DNA of 64,000 nt. Origin: VXPQ01 sp965116435 (lineage in GTDB: Bacteria; Bacteroidota; Rhodothermia; Rhodothermales; VXPQ01). The stretch is from contig OZ220686.1 in assembly GCA_965116435.1 (NCBI GenBank), positions 2,914,001 to 2,978,000 on the forward strand, read 5' to 3'. Positions 46,179-55,297 of the stretch are shown one piece after another. Position numbers and translations under genes: made by a program. How positions within the stretch are numbered: position 1 is the stretch's first letter; the number at the start of each line of letters is the position of its first letter. The notes beneath the pieces were generated by a model. The model ran no database searches, was not told the origin of the DNA, and was given only the letters and a program-made list of their open reading frames with translations.

Positions 46179-47261
46179 CTATTTTCGTGTCCGCATCAGC
46201 AGGACCGCGCCGCCCGCGAAGAACAGCATGTGGGGCAGCCACACCGCCGCCACCGGGGGCAAGACTCCCGTGTATCCGAGCGGCTCGGCGATTTGCTGCA
46301 CGGTAAGGTACAGGAAGGCGACAAGGAGGCCCAAGCCCATCTGCATGGCTTGCCCTCCTCGCCTTCGGGTGGCCGCCAGCGGCATCCCGATCAGCACAAG
46401 GATCAGGTTTACGCACGGCCAGGCGAACTTGGCGTAATATCCGACTTGCGCGCGCTCCAGGCCGCTGGCTCCGGAGCGCCGGATGTCCCGGATGTATTGC
46501 GCGGCGGCGGGGATCGTCATGGATTCCACGTCGCGTTCGGTGCGGGCCAGGTCGCGGGGCAGGATGGTTAGCGTCGTATCGATTCGGGGCAGCAACTGCC
46601 GCGTTTCGACGCCGTCCGCGAACGTGCGCTCGACGGGCCGGTGGATGCGCCAGACCGAGAGGGAATCCACCCAGCGCATGCGCACGCCGTCGATGCGCCG
46701 GACGAGCTGGTTCTGGTCGTTGAAATGTTGCAGGGAGATGCGATGGGCCGTTTCGTTGCGGCGGTCGTAGTATCCGAGGGAAATGTAGGACCCCGGGCTG
46801 TATTGCCGGTGGATGTTGTTCGTTTCGACGACCCGGGGCGCATCCTTCAGAAATCGAAGTTCGAATTCCAGCACGGTGCGGTTCGTTTCCGGAACGATCC
46901 AGCCGTTGAACCAGAACATGCATGCGGTTACGGCGAGGCCGGCGCCAAGATAGGGGACGAGCAGCCGGTAGAGGGAAACCCCGCTCGTTTGCAGCGCAGA
47001 AAGCTGGAGGCTCTGGGACAACTGTCCGGTCAGGTGCACGCAGGCCAGGAAAAGCGCCAGCGGCGCCGTAAGCCGAACGATTTCGGGAATATAATTGGGA
47101 TAATAGACCCCGAACACCTCGCGCATGGTGGCCCCTCGGTCCAGAAAATCGTCGATGAATTCCACGTAATGCAGCACGATGAAAAACACGATCAGCGCGC
47201 CGGCCAGCGCCGCCGAGCTGCGCAAAAGCCGGAAAACAATATGAACATCGAATCGATTCAC
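46179..47261 (-). CDS. LPS export ABC transporter permease LptG/LptF (YjgP/YjgQ)
   Basis: This 360-residue inner-membrane permease of the lipopolysaccharide exporter has three N-terminal transmembrane helices (FRLLRSSAALAGALIVFFIV), a large periplasmic jellyroll-like domain and three C-terminal helices (FAWPCVNLILVLIGMPLAA). GMPLAATRRRGGQAMQMGLG is a family signature. GTG at 47261 gives VNRFDVHIVF and normal length; earlier in-frame codons give an unconserved extension to 47399. LptG is more likely than LptF but not certain. It converges on the DUF3467 gene. Confidence 0.85.
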   Translation of the reverse strand: MNRFDVHIVFRLLRSSAALAGALIVFFIVLHYVEFIDDFLDRGATMREVFGVYYPNYIPEIVRLTAPLALFLACVHLTGQLSQSLQLSALQTSGVSLYRLLVPYLGAGLAVTACMFWFNGWIVPETNRTVLEFELRFLKDAPRVVETNNIHRQYSPGSYISLGYYDRRNETAHRISLQHFNDQNQLVRRIDGVRMRWVDSLSVWRIHRPVERTFADGVETRQLLPRIDTTLTILPRDLARTERDVESMTIPAAAQYIRDIRRSGASGLERAQVGYYAKFAWPCVNLILVLIGMPLAATRRRGGQAMQMGLGLLVAFLYLTVQQIAEPLGYTGVLPPVAAVWLPHMLFFAGGAVLLMRTRK

Positions 47262-47420
47262 GGATAGCAGGATGGATTCTTCGAGCGCATGCCGTACCTT
47301 GGGATTATTCCGGTCGAAGCGGGTTTGACCGGAGCATCGCGTGCGAATTTTTGCGTTAGGGCAAATTTTTGCCTCCGGGCGATTTCTTGCATCAGCCACT
47401 GGAATTTAAGGATACATACG

Positions 47421-48599
47421 ATGAAACTGCACGAATATCAGGCCCGGGACATTCTCGAAGGATACGGCGTGGCCGTACAGCCAGGCCAAGTGGCGCGCAC
47501 GGCGGACGAAGCGGTGGTTGCCGCGGAAGCCATGCAGGCGCAAGGGGTGTCCCTGTTTGTGGTGAAAGCGCAGATTCATGCGGGCGGACGCGGCAAGGGC
47601 GGAGGCGTCAAGCTGGCGAAGGGACTCGGCGAGGTGCGCGAGCACGCCGAGGCCATGCTGGGCATGCAACTGGTTACGCCGCAAACCGGTCCCGGCGGGC
47701 AGAAGGTGCGCGCCGTCCTGATTGCCGCCGGCGCCGACATCGCACAGGAATATTATGTGGGCGTTACGCTGGACCGGGCGCGCGCGATGCATGTGATCAT
47801 GGTTTCCACGGAAGGGGGCGTCGAGATCGAAAAGGTGGCGGCGGAAACGCCGGAAAAAATAATGCGGGTGTGGGTGGATCCTATGACGGGATTGCAGCCG
47901 TTCCAGGCCCGAGCGGCGGCGTTCGCCCTGAACCTTGAGGGCGCTGCGTTCAAAGAGGGCGTTCGGTTCATTACGGCCTTGTACCGGGCGTATGTGGGCA
48001 TAGACGCTTCGCTGGCGGAAATAAATCCGCTTGTGCGGACGGCGAGCGGGGCGCTGCTGGCGCTGGACGCCAAAATAAACCTGGACGACAACGCCCTCTG
48101 GCGCCAGAAGGACCTGAGCGCGCTTCGCGATATCCACGAAGAGGACCCGCTGGAGGTCGAGGCGGGGAAGCATCGGCTGAATTACATTCGCCTCGACGGC
48201 GACGTAGGGTGCATGGTGAACGGCGCGGGCCTGGCCATGGCGACCATGGACATGATCAAATTGGCTGGCGGAGAGCCCGCCAACTTTCTGGACGTAGGCG
48301 GCGCGGCGGATGTGCATACCGTGGAACAGGGGTTCCGGATTATCCTGAAAGACCCGCATGTCAAGGCGGTGCTGGTGAATATCTTTGGCGGGATCGTTCG
48401 GTGCGATCGGGTGGCGGCAGGCATTGCGGAGGCGGCGGCCAATCTGGACATTACCGTGCCGCTTATCGTGCGCCTGCAAGGGACCAATGCAGAGGAAGGA
48501 CAGAAAATACTGGAGGAAAGCGGCCTGAAGCTGGAAACGGCTGTGTTGCTGAAGGAGGCCGCCGCCAAGGTTACGCAGGCGCTCCGCGCAGCGGCGTAG
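47421..48599 (+). CDS. sucC: Succinyl-CoA synthetase beta subunit
   Basis: This 392-residue ATP-grasp subunit of succinyl-CoA ligase starts MKLHEYQARDILEGYGV. Typical motifs are VKAQIHAGGRGKGGGVKLAK near residue 50 and NIFGGIVRCDRVAAGI near 320, with LIVRLQGTNAEEGQKIL after it. ATG at 47421 follows AAGGATACATACG. sucD is not adjacent. The 159 bases before it, to lptG, must hold both promoters; GTTAGGGCAAATTTTTGC near 47356 is AT-rich. Confidence 0.95.
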   Translation: MKLHEYQARDILEGYGVAVQPGQVARTADEAVVAAEAMQAQGVSLFVVKAQIHAGGRGKGGGVKLAKGLGEVREHAEAMLGMQLVTPQTGPGGQKVRAVLIAAGADIAQEYYVGVTLDRARAMHVIMVSTEGGVEIEKVAAETPEKIMRVWVDPMTGLQPFQARAAAFALNLEGAAFKEGVRFITALYRAYVGIDASLAEINPLVRTASGALLALDAKINLDDNALWRQKDLSALRDIHEEDPLEVEAGKHRLNYIRLDGDVGCMVNGAGLAMATMDMIKLAGGEPANFLDVGGAADVHTVEQGFRIILKDPHVKAVLVNIFGGIVRCDRVAAGIAEAAANLDITVPLIVRLQGTNAEEGQKILEESGLKLETAVLLKEAAAKVTQALRAAA

Positions 48600-48665
48600 C
48601 GCGCCTTGCTGGTTGGCGACCGCGTCCGTCCGGTTGCTTTTCGCAGCAACGAACACGACAGCGTG

Positions 48666-49706
48666 GTGAATACGACAGACCGGCTTGCTGAATCCGCCGT
48701 GACGCTCGAGGGCGTGACGAAACGGTACGGCGCTACCCTTGCGGTGGACGATGTGTCGCTACAGGTGCGGCCGGGCGAATTCTTTTCGTTGCTGGGGCCG
48801 TCCGGGTGCGGCAAGACGACGCTGTTGCGCATCGTTGGGGGATTCGAACGGCCCGACGCGGGCGTAGTCCGCATGGCGGGCCGGGATATGACCGCCGCGC
48901 CGCCGCGCCGCAGGCCCACCGCCATGGTGTTTCAGAATTATGCGCTTTTTCCCAACATGACGGTGGGGGAGAATGTGGCCTACGGGTTGCGCGTCCGCAA
49001 GACGCCGCTGGCGGAGCGGCGGAAGCGCGTCCGCGAAGCGCTTCGGCGCGTCGAGATGCAGACGCTGGAGGACCGGCCCGTCACGGCGCTTTCCGGGGGG
49101 CAACAGCAACGGGTTGCGCTGGCGCGTGCGGTCGCCGTGGAGCCGGACGTACTGCTTTTCGACGAACCGCTTTCCAACCTCGACATTGCGTTGCGCGAGC
49201 AGACGCGCCGGGAGCTCAAGGCGCTTCAGGATATTCTGGGCATTACCAGTATCTATGTGACCCACGACCAGCAGGAGGCGCTGGCGTTGTCGGATCGCAT
49301 CGGGGTCATGCGGGCCGGGCGGCTGGTGCAATCGGGGGAGCCCGAGCGCCTGTACCGGGAGCCGCAGACGGCCTATGTGGCCGAGTTTCTGGGAGGAAGC
49401 AATATCGTGCGAGACCCTCGCCTCGCAGCGCGGCTGGCGCCTTGGGAAACGCCGCCGCCGGGGTGCGTACTGGCTATTCGCCCGGAGCATTTCGAGGCGT
49501 CGCCTGGCGCATCAGGAGGCGTCGAGGCGCGCCTCGTAAGCCGGCAGTTTCTCGGCGCCATCACCGAATGGTGGGTGGAGATGGACGGACATCGCCTGCG
49601 GGCCTGGATGGATCCGCAGACGCCCCCTTCGGACACGGTGATCTTGCGGCCCTCGTCGGTGCGATGGGTTCGGGACGATGCGGACGTCGCCCCAGACAGC
49701 GCGTAG
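48666..49706 (+). CDS. ABC transporter ATPase, spermidine/iron/molybdate-type, with TOBE-like C-terminus
   Basis: This ATPase of about 346 residues is of the PotA/FbpC/ModC-like class. Walker A is GPSGCGKTTLL, then VFQNYALFPNMTVGENVAYG, the signature ALSGGQQQRVALARA and Walker B LLFDEPLSNLDIALR. The last 90 residues (CVLAIRPEHFEAS) look like the TOBE substrate-regulatory domain. The start is uncertain: GTG at 48666 or 48663, or TTG at 48606. No permease or binding protein is adjacent. Its substrate therefore cannot be set; the lone modB at 596 is a speculative partner. Confidence 0.85.
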   Translation: MNTTDRLAESAVTLEGVTKRYGATLAVDDVSLQVRPGEFFSLLGPSGCGKTTLLRIVGGFERPDAGVVRMAGRDMTAAPPRRRPTAMVFQNYALFPNMTVGENVAYGLRVRKTPLAERRKRVREALRRVEMQTLEDRPVTALSGGQQQRVALARAVAVEPDVLLFDEPLSNLDIALREQTRRELKALQDILGITSIYVTHDQQEALALSDRIGVMRAGRLVQSGEPERLYREPQTAYVAEFLGGSNIVRDPRLAARLAPWETPPPGCVLAIRPEHFEASPGASGGVEARLVSRQFLGAITEWWVEMDGHRLRAWMDPQTPPSDTVILRPSSVRWVRDDADVAPDSA

Positions 49707-49725
49707 CGGCTGCGATCCGCGTTTT

Positions 49726-49746
49726 GCGGACTTAATCAGCGCATCC
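49726..49746. repeat. Solo end of the inverted-repeat element
   Basis: GCGGACTTAATCAGCGCATC plus a final C differs at one position from the right end of full copy 1 (GCGGACTTAATCAGTGCATC). No matching left end or body is present. It sits 19 bases after the ABC ATPase stop and touches the lptD stop codon. Confidence 0.6.
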
Positions 49747-52326
49747 TCAGTTCCGCAACCGTCCGAAGCGTCCCCGGACGTCGGAGCGCGGCTGCCGCAG
49801 GCGGAGCAGGTCGCGCAGCTGCCCGCTTTTCACGTGCAGGTCGAAGCTGTAGGACTGGTAGGGCCCGAAAGGCACCCAGTTGATCGCCATTTCCCAGCAG
49901 TCGAAATCCCGAAAAACGGACAGGCTCGTGTAGATCAGTTTTTTCGCCTCGAAATCGTACCCGGAGCGTCCTTGCACCTTCCAGTTCGGCGTCAGGTTGA
50001 AGTCCACATTCGCGTTTAGCGCCGCCGTGCGCCGGGATTCACCGAGGGGTTTGGAATAATTGTAACTGAAATCGAGCCGCAGGGACCACGGAATGGCGAA
50101 GTCCGCGTAGCTATCCGCCGCGCCCGAATACGGCGAGCCGAACGTCCCGTTTCCGATGGGCAGCCCCCCGCCGGGAATGTTCGCGCCGGCGGGCAGATTG
50201 CGGGAGCGCAGCTGGTTGAAGGGGCGCGCCGGTCCGGTTTGCCTGCTTTGGAACGACGTGTTCAGACTGGCCCGGAACGAGGTCGTGCGCAGGGGAAACC
50301 AGGGCTGTTCGGAAAAGAAGGACTGGTTGACGATCCGGGTGCGTTCGGCGTTCAGGGCGTAGGGCGAAAACGTTGCCCCCGCATTCAGGCTGAGGTTGCG
50401 GGCGATGCGGGTCCGCGCGTTCATGCGCAGGTCCCCCAGTTTCATGGAGTCCGCCGCGAAATTGTAGCCGGTGGCCAGCCCCACATTCATCAGCTGCACC
50501 ACCTTTCGTTGCTCGGTTCCGGTGGAATCGGCGGAGACGTATCGGGTTTCGAATACGTTATCGACCGAAAAACGCATGCTTTGCTGCCCGGACTGCTGAA
50601 CGCCGGGGACGAGCGCATAGCGCTGGCGTGCTCCGTTCGCGTCCACGTACGAATCCGTATAGCCCCAGGCGTCCGCATAAAAGTCGGGCTGGTAATTCAG
50701 GCTCATGCTCGGGCGGACGGTATGGCGCATGCCGTCCAGCGGGCCGACCCGAACGGGAAAAATGCCGTAGAAGGTGGTATTCATGGACAAACTGGTCGAA
50801 AATTGCCGCAGCGCCAGGAAATCCGGCGTTTTTTCGACCGCAACGCGGCCCGCCTCGTCCAGGCTCCGCCGTTCGGTCTGGATGAACCAGTCTTCCGTGT
50901 ACCGGATGTTCGGGACAATGTGGATGGGCAAGGTTCTCGAAAGCGCGGGCAGCCCGGCGCCTATGTTGACGCGATGCGCCGCCTTGAAGGCGAAGGGCTC
51001 CGATCTACCCGTGGCTTCCCGGTATTTCGAGGGAGAGACGAGCGCCTCGTACCAGGCGATATCTGTCTCTTCGTTCGGAACGAAGGAATACCGGTTGTCC
51101 GCATTCAGGCTGTAGTCGTACGTGACGCGTTCGTACCAGCGATCCCTGCCTGCGCCTTGCGTGCGCGCAAAAGGTTTGCGGGTATTCTGGCGGAAGGTGA
51201 GGCTGGGCAACACCACGCGCACCGCGCCGTTGTCGAGGTTTTGATGGTGGCTCATGTTCAGGGACAGGTTGCGTCCCGCGTTGCGCCAGGTTTTGCTGAA
51301 TCCCGCGCTGGATTGCACGGTTTGCCGGACGCGATCGTCGTACTGTTCCGACGAGGTGCGCAGGTAGCTGGACGAGGACAGGTCGATGTTTGCGCGAAGC
51401 CGGGCCGTGGGACTCAGTTCCTGATTGTGCGTCCAGCGCAGCCGTCCCGTGCCGAATTCCGAAAAGTCGGGATCGCCTCGTTCGCCGTTCCGGTTTTTAA
51501 GATAATCCACCATAATCTGACCGGAATAGCGGTAGCGCCGCGCATACCGGAACTGCGGCGTGACCTGAAAACTGCCCCGCGTCCACAGGCCGAATTCCAG
51601 TTGGGCGTCCATATAGTCGTTGATGGCCTGGTACCACCCCCAGTTGCGCAGATAGAAGCCGCGCTCGTCTTCTCCGTAGCGCGGGGGCAGGGGGCCGCTG
51701 CGCCGTCCCTCGCGGGCCGGCACAAAGCCGAACGGCAGCCACAGCGGCGTAGGGATATTGAACAGATACAGCCGCACCGGCCCGGTGTAGATCCATTCCT
51801 GATTCACGACCTTCATCTTGTCCGACCGGAGCGAGTACGACGGATCGTCCAGGCATTCGCAGGTCGTATACGCGCCCGTCGCAATGTGCAGCGTGCTGTC
51901 TTCCCCGACTTTCACCACGTCGGCCCGAATGAAGCCCTCGTCCAGCGTGGTGCGCGCGCCGGTCACCCGTCCCCGTTCCGCAGCGGCGTTGAACGCGATC
52001 TCCGTGCCCTCGAACGTTTCTTCTCCTTGCGTAAAATAGGGCCGGCGTACCGCGCCGCTATCGCGTTGGAGGCCGGATGCGCGGACTTCGTCCTGATCAA
52101 AAAGGATATCTATGCGAAATCCGTACAGTTCGGCTTCTTTGTAGGTGATTTTCGCATCGTTGTACAGATGGCCCACGTCGCGGCCTTCCTCAAAGGCGAT
52201 CACCAGCGAATCCTGGGCCGAAAACCGGATGGGGGCGCTCGCCTGCTGGGCCAGACAGGGCAGGGGCCATGCAGCGCCTGCAAGGCAAAGCAGCAAAACG
52301 ACAAATGGTCGGCGAACCCTAACCAT
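49747..52326 (-). CDS. LPS-assembly outer-membrane protein LptD-like (OstA family)
   Basis: This protein of about 859 residues has a signal peptide (RPFVVLLLCLAGAAWPLP, ending near CLAQ) and a short OstA-like N-terminal beta domain (DSLVIAFEEGRDVGHLYNDA, EEETFEG-like turns). A very long beta-strand-rich region follows that should form the 26-strand barrel. A pair of Cys occurs in TTCECLDD. The SWLPFGFVPAREGRRSG-like segment and NIPTPLWLPFGFVP are typical of Bacteroidota LptD relatives. ATG at 52326 was chosen over TTG at 52338. It is a partner of the Lpt permease at 46179. Confidence 0.82.
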   Translation of the reverse strand: MVRVRRPFVVLLLCLAGAAWPLPCLAQQASAPIRFSAQDSLVIAFEEGRDVGHLYNDAKITYKEAELYGFRIDILFDQDEVRASGLQRDSGAVRRPYFTQGEETFEGTEIAFNAAAERGRVTGARTTLDEGFIRADVVKVGEDSTLHIATGAYTTCECLDDPSYSLRSDKMKVVNQEWIYTGPVRLYLFNIPTPLWLPFGFVPAREGRRSGPLPPRYGEDERGFYLRNWGWYQAINDYMDAQLEFGLWTRGSFQVTPQFRYARRYRYSGQIMVDYLKNRNGERGDPDFSEFGTGRLRWTHNQELSPTARLRANIDLSSSSYLRTSSEQYDDRVRQTVQSSAGFSKTWRNAGRNLSLNMSHHQNLDNGAVRVVLPSLTFRQNTRKPFARTQGAGRDRWYERVTYDYSLNADNRYSFVPNEETDIAWYEALVSPSKYREATGRSEPFAFKAAHRVNIGAGLPALSRTLPIHIVPNIRYTEDWFIQTERRSLDEAGRVAVEKTPDFLALRQFSTSLSMNTTFYGIFPVRVGPLDGMRHTVRPSMSLNYQPDFYADAWGYTDSYVDANGARQRYALVPGVQQSGQQSMRFSVDNVFETRYVSADSTGTEQRKVVQLMNVGLATGYNFAADSMKLGDLRMNARTRIARNLSLNAGATFSPYALNAERTRIVNQSFFSEQPWFPLRTTSFRASLNTSFQSRQTGPARPFNQLRSRNLPAGANIPGGGLPIGNGTFGSPYSGAADSYADFAIPWSLRLDFSYNYSKPLGESRRTAALNANVDFNLTPNWKVQGRSGYDFEAKKLIYTSLSVFRDFDCWEMAINWVPFGPYQSYSFDLHVKSGQLRDLLRLRQPRSDVRGRFGRLRN

Positions 52327-52394
52327 ACGCGAGCGCAAAACAGGTCGAATGCGAACAAGCGGGGCCGCCGGACGACGCGCCGCCGGTGTCGCGG

Positions 52395-53384
52395 CTATGC
52401 AGACGATCTGCCTGCCTCTTCGTCGAGAAACTGAAAGACCAGATGGGCGGCTCCAAGCATACCTGCTTCGTTGCCGAGGGTTTCTCGCACGATTTCGATC
52501 GCATCCCGATGGTCGGGGATCACGTATTCGCGGACGCTTTTTCGGGCGGCGTCAATGATGAAATCGCCCGCCGCCGAAAGGCCGCCGCCGACCACCACCT
52601 TGCGTATATCCAGCAAGTTGATGCAGGCGCCAAGCATGACGCCCAGTTTATGCCCCGCCCATCCGAGGATTTCGCGGGCCGGTTCGTCGTCGCGGCACGC
52701 CGCTTCGTAGAGCATGCGCGGCGTCAGGTCTTGCAGATCCGGCCCCGCCATCTGGTGTATGACGCTTTCCGGGCGCGTGAGCAACTTGTGGCGTCCGTAG
52801 CGGGACAAGTATTTTTGCCCAAGGTACGCCTCGATGGAGCCTGCAATGCCGTAGCGGTCGATATCCCCTGCGAAATTAATCGTCATGTGGCCTATTTCGC
52901 CCGCCGCGCCCGTGGTGCCGCGAAATATCGTCCGGTCGTAAATAATGGCGCCGCCCACGCCCGTACCCAGCGTGATCATGATAAACGAAGGATACGGACG
53001 GCCTCTGCCGTAATGCGCCGAACCCAGCCCGGCCAGGTTGGCGTCGTTTTCCACAAAGACGGGAAGGTGTTTGCCGAGGCGCTGTTGCAGGGCGTCCCGG
53101 AGGTTCACGACCCCCCATCCGGGCAGATTGGGCGGCTGCACGACCGACGTGCGTTCCCAGTTGATGGCGCCCGGCGCGCCAATGCCTACGCCGCGGACGG
53201 TTTCGTCCGGGGCTTCCGCCGTCACGGAGCGGATCAGGTCCGCAATGCGGTCCAGCACATGATCGGGTCCATGGATGCCCTCCGTATCGCATGCCTGTTC
53301 GACGACGCATCCCTCGCCGCGGCGGACCAGGGCCGCCTTGATCCGGGTGCCTCCGAGGTCAATCCCGATTGCCAGTGGATTCAT
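52395..53384 (-). CDS. ROK-family sugar kinase (glucokinase-like)
   Basis: This 329-residue ROK kinase has the ATP-binding GIDLGGTRIKAALV at the N-terminus, GAPGAINWERTSVVQPPNLP, the catalytic Asp in VFVENDANLAGLG, and ITLGTGVGGAIIYDRTIFRG. EIGHMTINFAGDIDRYGIAG comes where ROK kinases usually have a zinc-binding Cys cluster (CxCGxxGC). Here the cysteines are absent, so it is a zinc-less variant. Substrate is probably glucose but is unproven. It lies in a minus-strand run with ftsB and eno. Confidence 0.88.
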   Translation of the reverse strand: MNPLAIGIDLGGTRIKAALVRRGEGCVVEQACDTEGIHGPDHVLDRIADLIRSVTAEAPDETVRGVGIGAPGAINWERTSVVQPPNLPGWGVVNLRDALQQRLGKHLPVFVENDANLAGLGSAHYGRGRPYPSFIMITLGTGVGGAIIYDRTIFRGTTGAAGEIGHMTINFAGDIDRYGIAGSIEAYLGQKYLSRYGRHKLLTRPESVIHQMAGPDLQDLTPRMLYEAACRDDEPAREILGWAGHKLGVMLGACINLLDIRKVVVGGGLSAAGDFIIDAARKSVREYVIPDHRDAIEIVRETLGNEAGMLGAAHLVFQFLDEEAGRSSA

Positions 53385-53416
53385 GCCAATTTTTCGGTGA
53401 AGCCCGGGTTCGGGAA

Positions 53417-53449
53417 GGATGCTTTTGCGTTGATTACATCCGCAAAAAT
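53417..53449. repeat. Degenerate end of the inverted-repeat element
   Basis: GGATGC followed eight bases later by TTGATTACATCCGCAAAAAT resembles the left end of the deleted copy at 354 (GGATG...CTGATTACGTCCGCAAAGAT). Only this end is seen. It lies in the 118-base gap between the ROK gene and the ftsB-like gene. Confidence 0.45.
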
Positions 53450-53502
53450 AGCGGCGGCGAGGGGTGCGCGCAGGCGGAGCGGAGAAGCGTTACTCGTTCC
53501 CG

Positions 53503-53949
53503 TCAAGGCTGGTCTGTTGCGCGCTCGGCGCGCCCCGAAGATTCCGCCGGGGTTTTCGGATCGTCTTGCGGATCGTCTGTGGGGGCGTCGTCGGGCGTGG
53601 CGACCGGGTACACCGTTTCGCCGGGACGGCGCATCCCGTATTCTTCGCGCGCGATTTTTTCCACGGCTTCGTCGGAGAGTCCTTCGCGCACCTCTTGTTC
53701 GAGCGCCGTAATGTCCGCCCGCAAATGCTCGTTCTCCTCGCGCACGTCCAGGTATTCGCTGCGCCACGTCATGCGCTTGAGGAGGCTGTGGCTGTCGAAA
53801 AACACGAACGAGCCCAGGGCCGCTCCGACAAGGGTCCAGAGCAGGACCTTGCCCAGGCGCCGTTTGGCGCTCGCGGACAAGGACGGCCGGGAGGCGGGCT
53901 TGCCCGACTCGGCCTCGCTGAATCCATGTCTGGGGGATGTTTTTCTCAT
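53503..53949 (-). CDS. Septum formation initiator family protein (FtsB/DivIC-like)
   Basis: This 148-residue protein has one transmembrane segment near residues 35-52 (VLLWTLVGAALGSFVFFD) and a following coiled coil (YLDVREENEHLRADITALEQ). The conserved tail EAVEKIAREEYGMRRPGETV is typical of FtsB/DivIC. It is a bitopic cell-division protein of the divisome. An extra acidic Pro/Asp tail of about 30 residues follows. It is 11 bases downstream of eno, the same order seen in many bacteria. Confidence 0.9.
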   Translation of the reverse strand: MRKTSPRHGFSEAESGKPASRPSLSASAKRRLGKVLLWTLVGAALGSFVFFDSHSLLKRMTWRSEYLDVREENEHLRADITALEQEVREGLSDEAVEKIAREEYGMRRPGETVYPVATPDDAPTDDPQDDPKTPAESSGRAERATDQP

Positions 53950-53960
53950 GGCGTGCGGCG

Positions 53961-55256
53961 CTATGGCCCGGTCGCCTGCAAGCGCAGGGCGTCTATGCCG
54001 GGGAACCGCGCCGTGTCTCCGAGGAGCGCCTCAATGCGCAGCAGTTGATTGTACTTTGCAATGCGGTCGCTGCGGCTTGCGGAACCGGTTTTGATCTGTC
54101 CGGCATTGGTGGCTACGGCCAGATCCGCAATGGTGGCGTCTTCGGTTTCTCCGGAGCGGTGGCTGATCACCGCGGTATACCCATGGGTATGCGCCAGCTC
54201 GATCGCCCGCAACGTTTCCGTGAGCGTACCGATCTGGTTCAGCTTGATCAGGATGGAGTTGGCTGCGCCGCTGTCGATGCCTTGCTGCAGCCGGTCGGTG
54301 TTCGTGACGAACAGGTCGTCGCCGACCAGTTGCACCCGGCGCCCCAGCCGCTGCGCAAGTTCTTGCCAGCCTTCCCAGTCGTTTTCGGCCAGGCCGTCTT
54401 CAATGGACAGGATGGGGTACTGATTGACCCAGTTTTCCCAGAAGTCAATCATGTCCGAAGCGGATCGTTTCGTGTCTGGATCACTTTTCCAGAACACATA
54501 GGCGCCGTCCCGGTGCATTTCGGACGTGGCCGGGTCCAGCGCCAGGCACACGTCCCGCCCCGCTTCGTATCCGGCTTTTTCGATGGCCTCGAGGATGACT
54601 TCCACGGCTTCGTCGTTGGAACGCAGGTCGGGGGCAAAGCCGCCTTCGTCGCCGACCGCGGTGTTGTAGCCTTTGGCCTTGAGCACGTTGCGCAGCGTAT
54701 GGAAAATCTCGGTCCCGATGCGGAGCGCTTCGCTGAAGGAGCGGGCGCCGCTGGGCATGATCATGAATTCCTGCATGTCCACGCTGTTGTCCGCATGGTG
54801 TCCTCCGTTGATGATGTTCATCATCGGCAGGGGCAAGACGGAGGCGTTCGCCCCGCCAATGTAGCGGTAGAGCGGCAACCCGACGCTTTCGGCGGCGGCT
54901 TTGGCGGCGGCCAGCGATACGCCAAGCAGGGCGTTGGCCCCAAGCCGTCCCTTGTTTTCGGTGCCGTCGAGGTCGATCAGGGCCTGATCGAGGGCTACCT
55001 GGTCCAGCACATGCTCTCCGACCAGCTCCGGCGCAATGCATTCGTTCACGTTCCGGACGGCGTCCAGGACGCCTTTGCCCATATAGACGCGCTTGTCGCC
55101 GTCCCGCAGTTCCACGGCTTCGTGTTCTCCCGTGGACGCTCCGCTCGGGACGGCGGCGCGGCCACGACATCCATTCGATGTAACGACATCGACTTCAACG
55201 GTAGGGTTGCCGCGGCTGTCCAGAATCTGCCGAGCGGTAATATGTTCTATATGCAT
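53961..55256 (-). CDS. eno: Enolase
   Basis: This 431-residue enolase converts 2-phosphoglycerate to phosphoenolpyruvate. The start HITARQILDSRGNPTVEVDV is diagnostic, as are GANALLGVSLAAAKAAAESV, the acid region AVGDEGGFAPDLRSNDEAV and the Lys loop NSILIKLNQIGTLTETL, with AVISHRSGETEDATIADLAV near the end. ATG at 55256 was chosen; the upstream extension to 55541 is antisense or non-conserved. It precedes the ftsB-like gene. Confidence 0.97.
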   Translation of the reverse strand: MHIEHITARQILDSRGNPTVEVDVVTSNGCRGRAAVPSGASTGEHEAVELRDGDKRVYMGKGVLDAVRNVNECIAPELVGEHVLDQVALDQALIDLDGTENKGRLGANALLGVSLAAAKAAAESVGLPLYRYIGGANASVLPLPMMNIINGGHHADNSVDMQEFMIMPSGARSFSEALRIGTEIFHTLRNVLKAKGYNTAVGDEGGFAPDLRSNDEAVEVILEAIEKAGYEAGRDVCLALDPATSEMHRDGAYVFWKSDPDTKRSASDMIDFWENWVNQYPILSIEDGLAENDWEGWQELAQRLGRRVQLVGDDLFVTNTDRLQQGIDSGAANSILIKLNQIGTLTETLRAIELAHTHGYTAVISHRSGETEDATIADLAVATNAGQIKTGSASRSDRIAKYNQLLRIEALLGDTARFPGIDALRLQATGP

Positions 55257-55297
55257 ACTTTCTGCGGGGATACTGCGAACGGGTTGGTACAGGTGCG

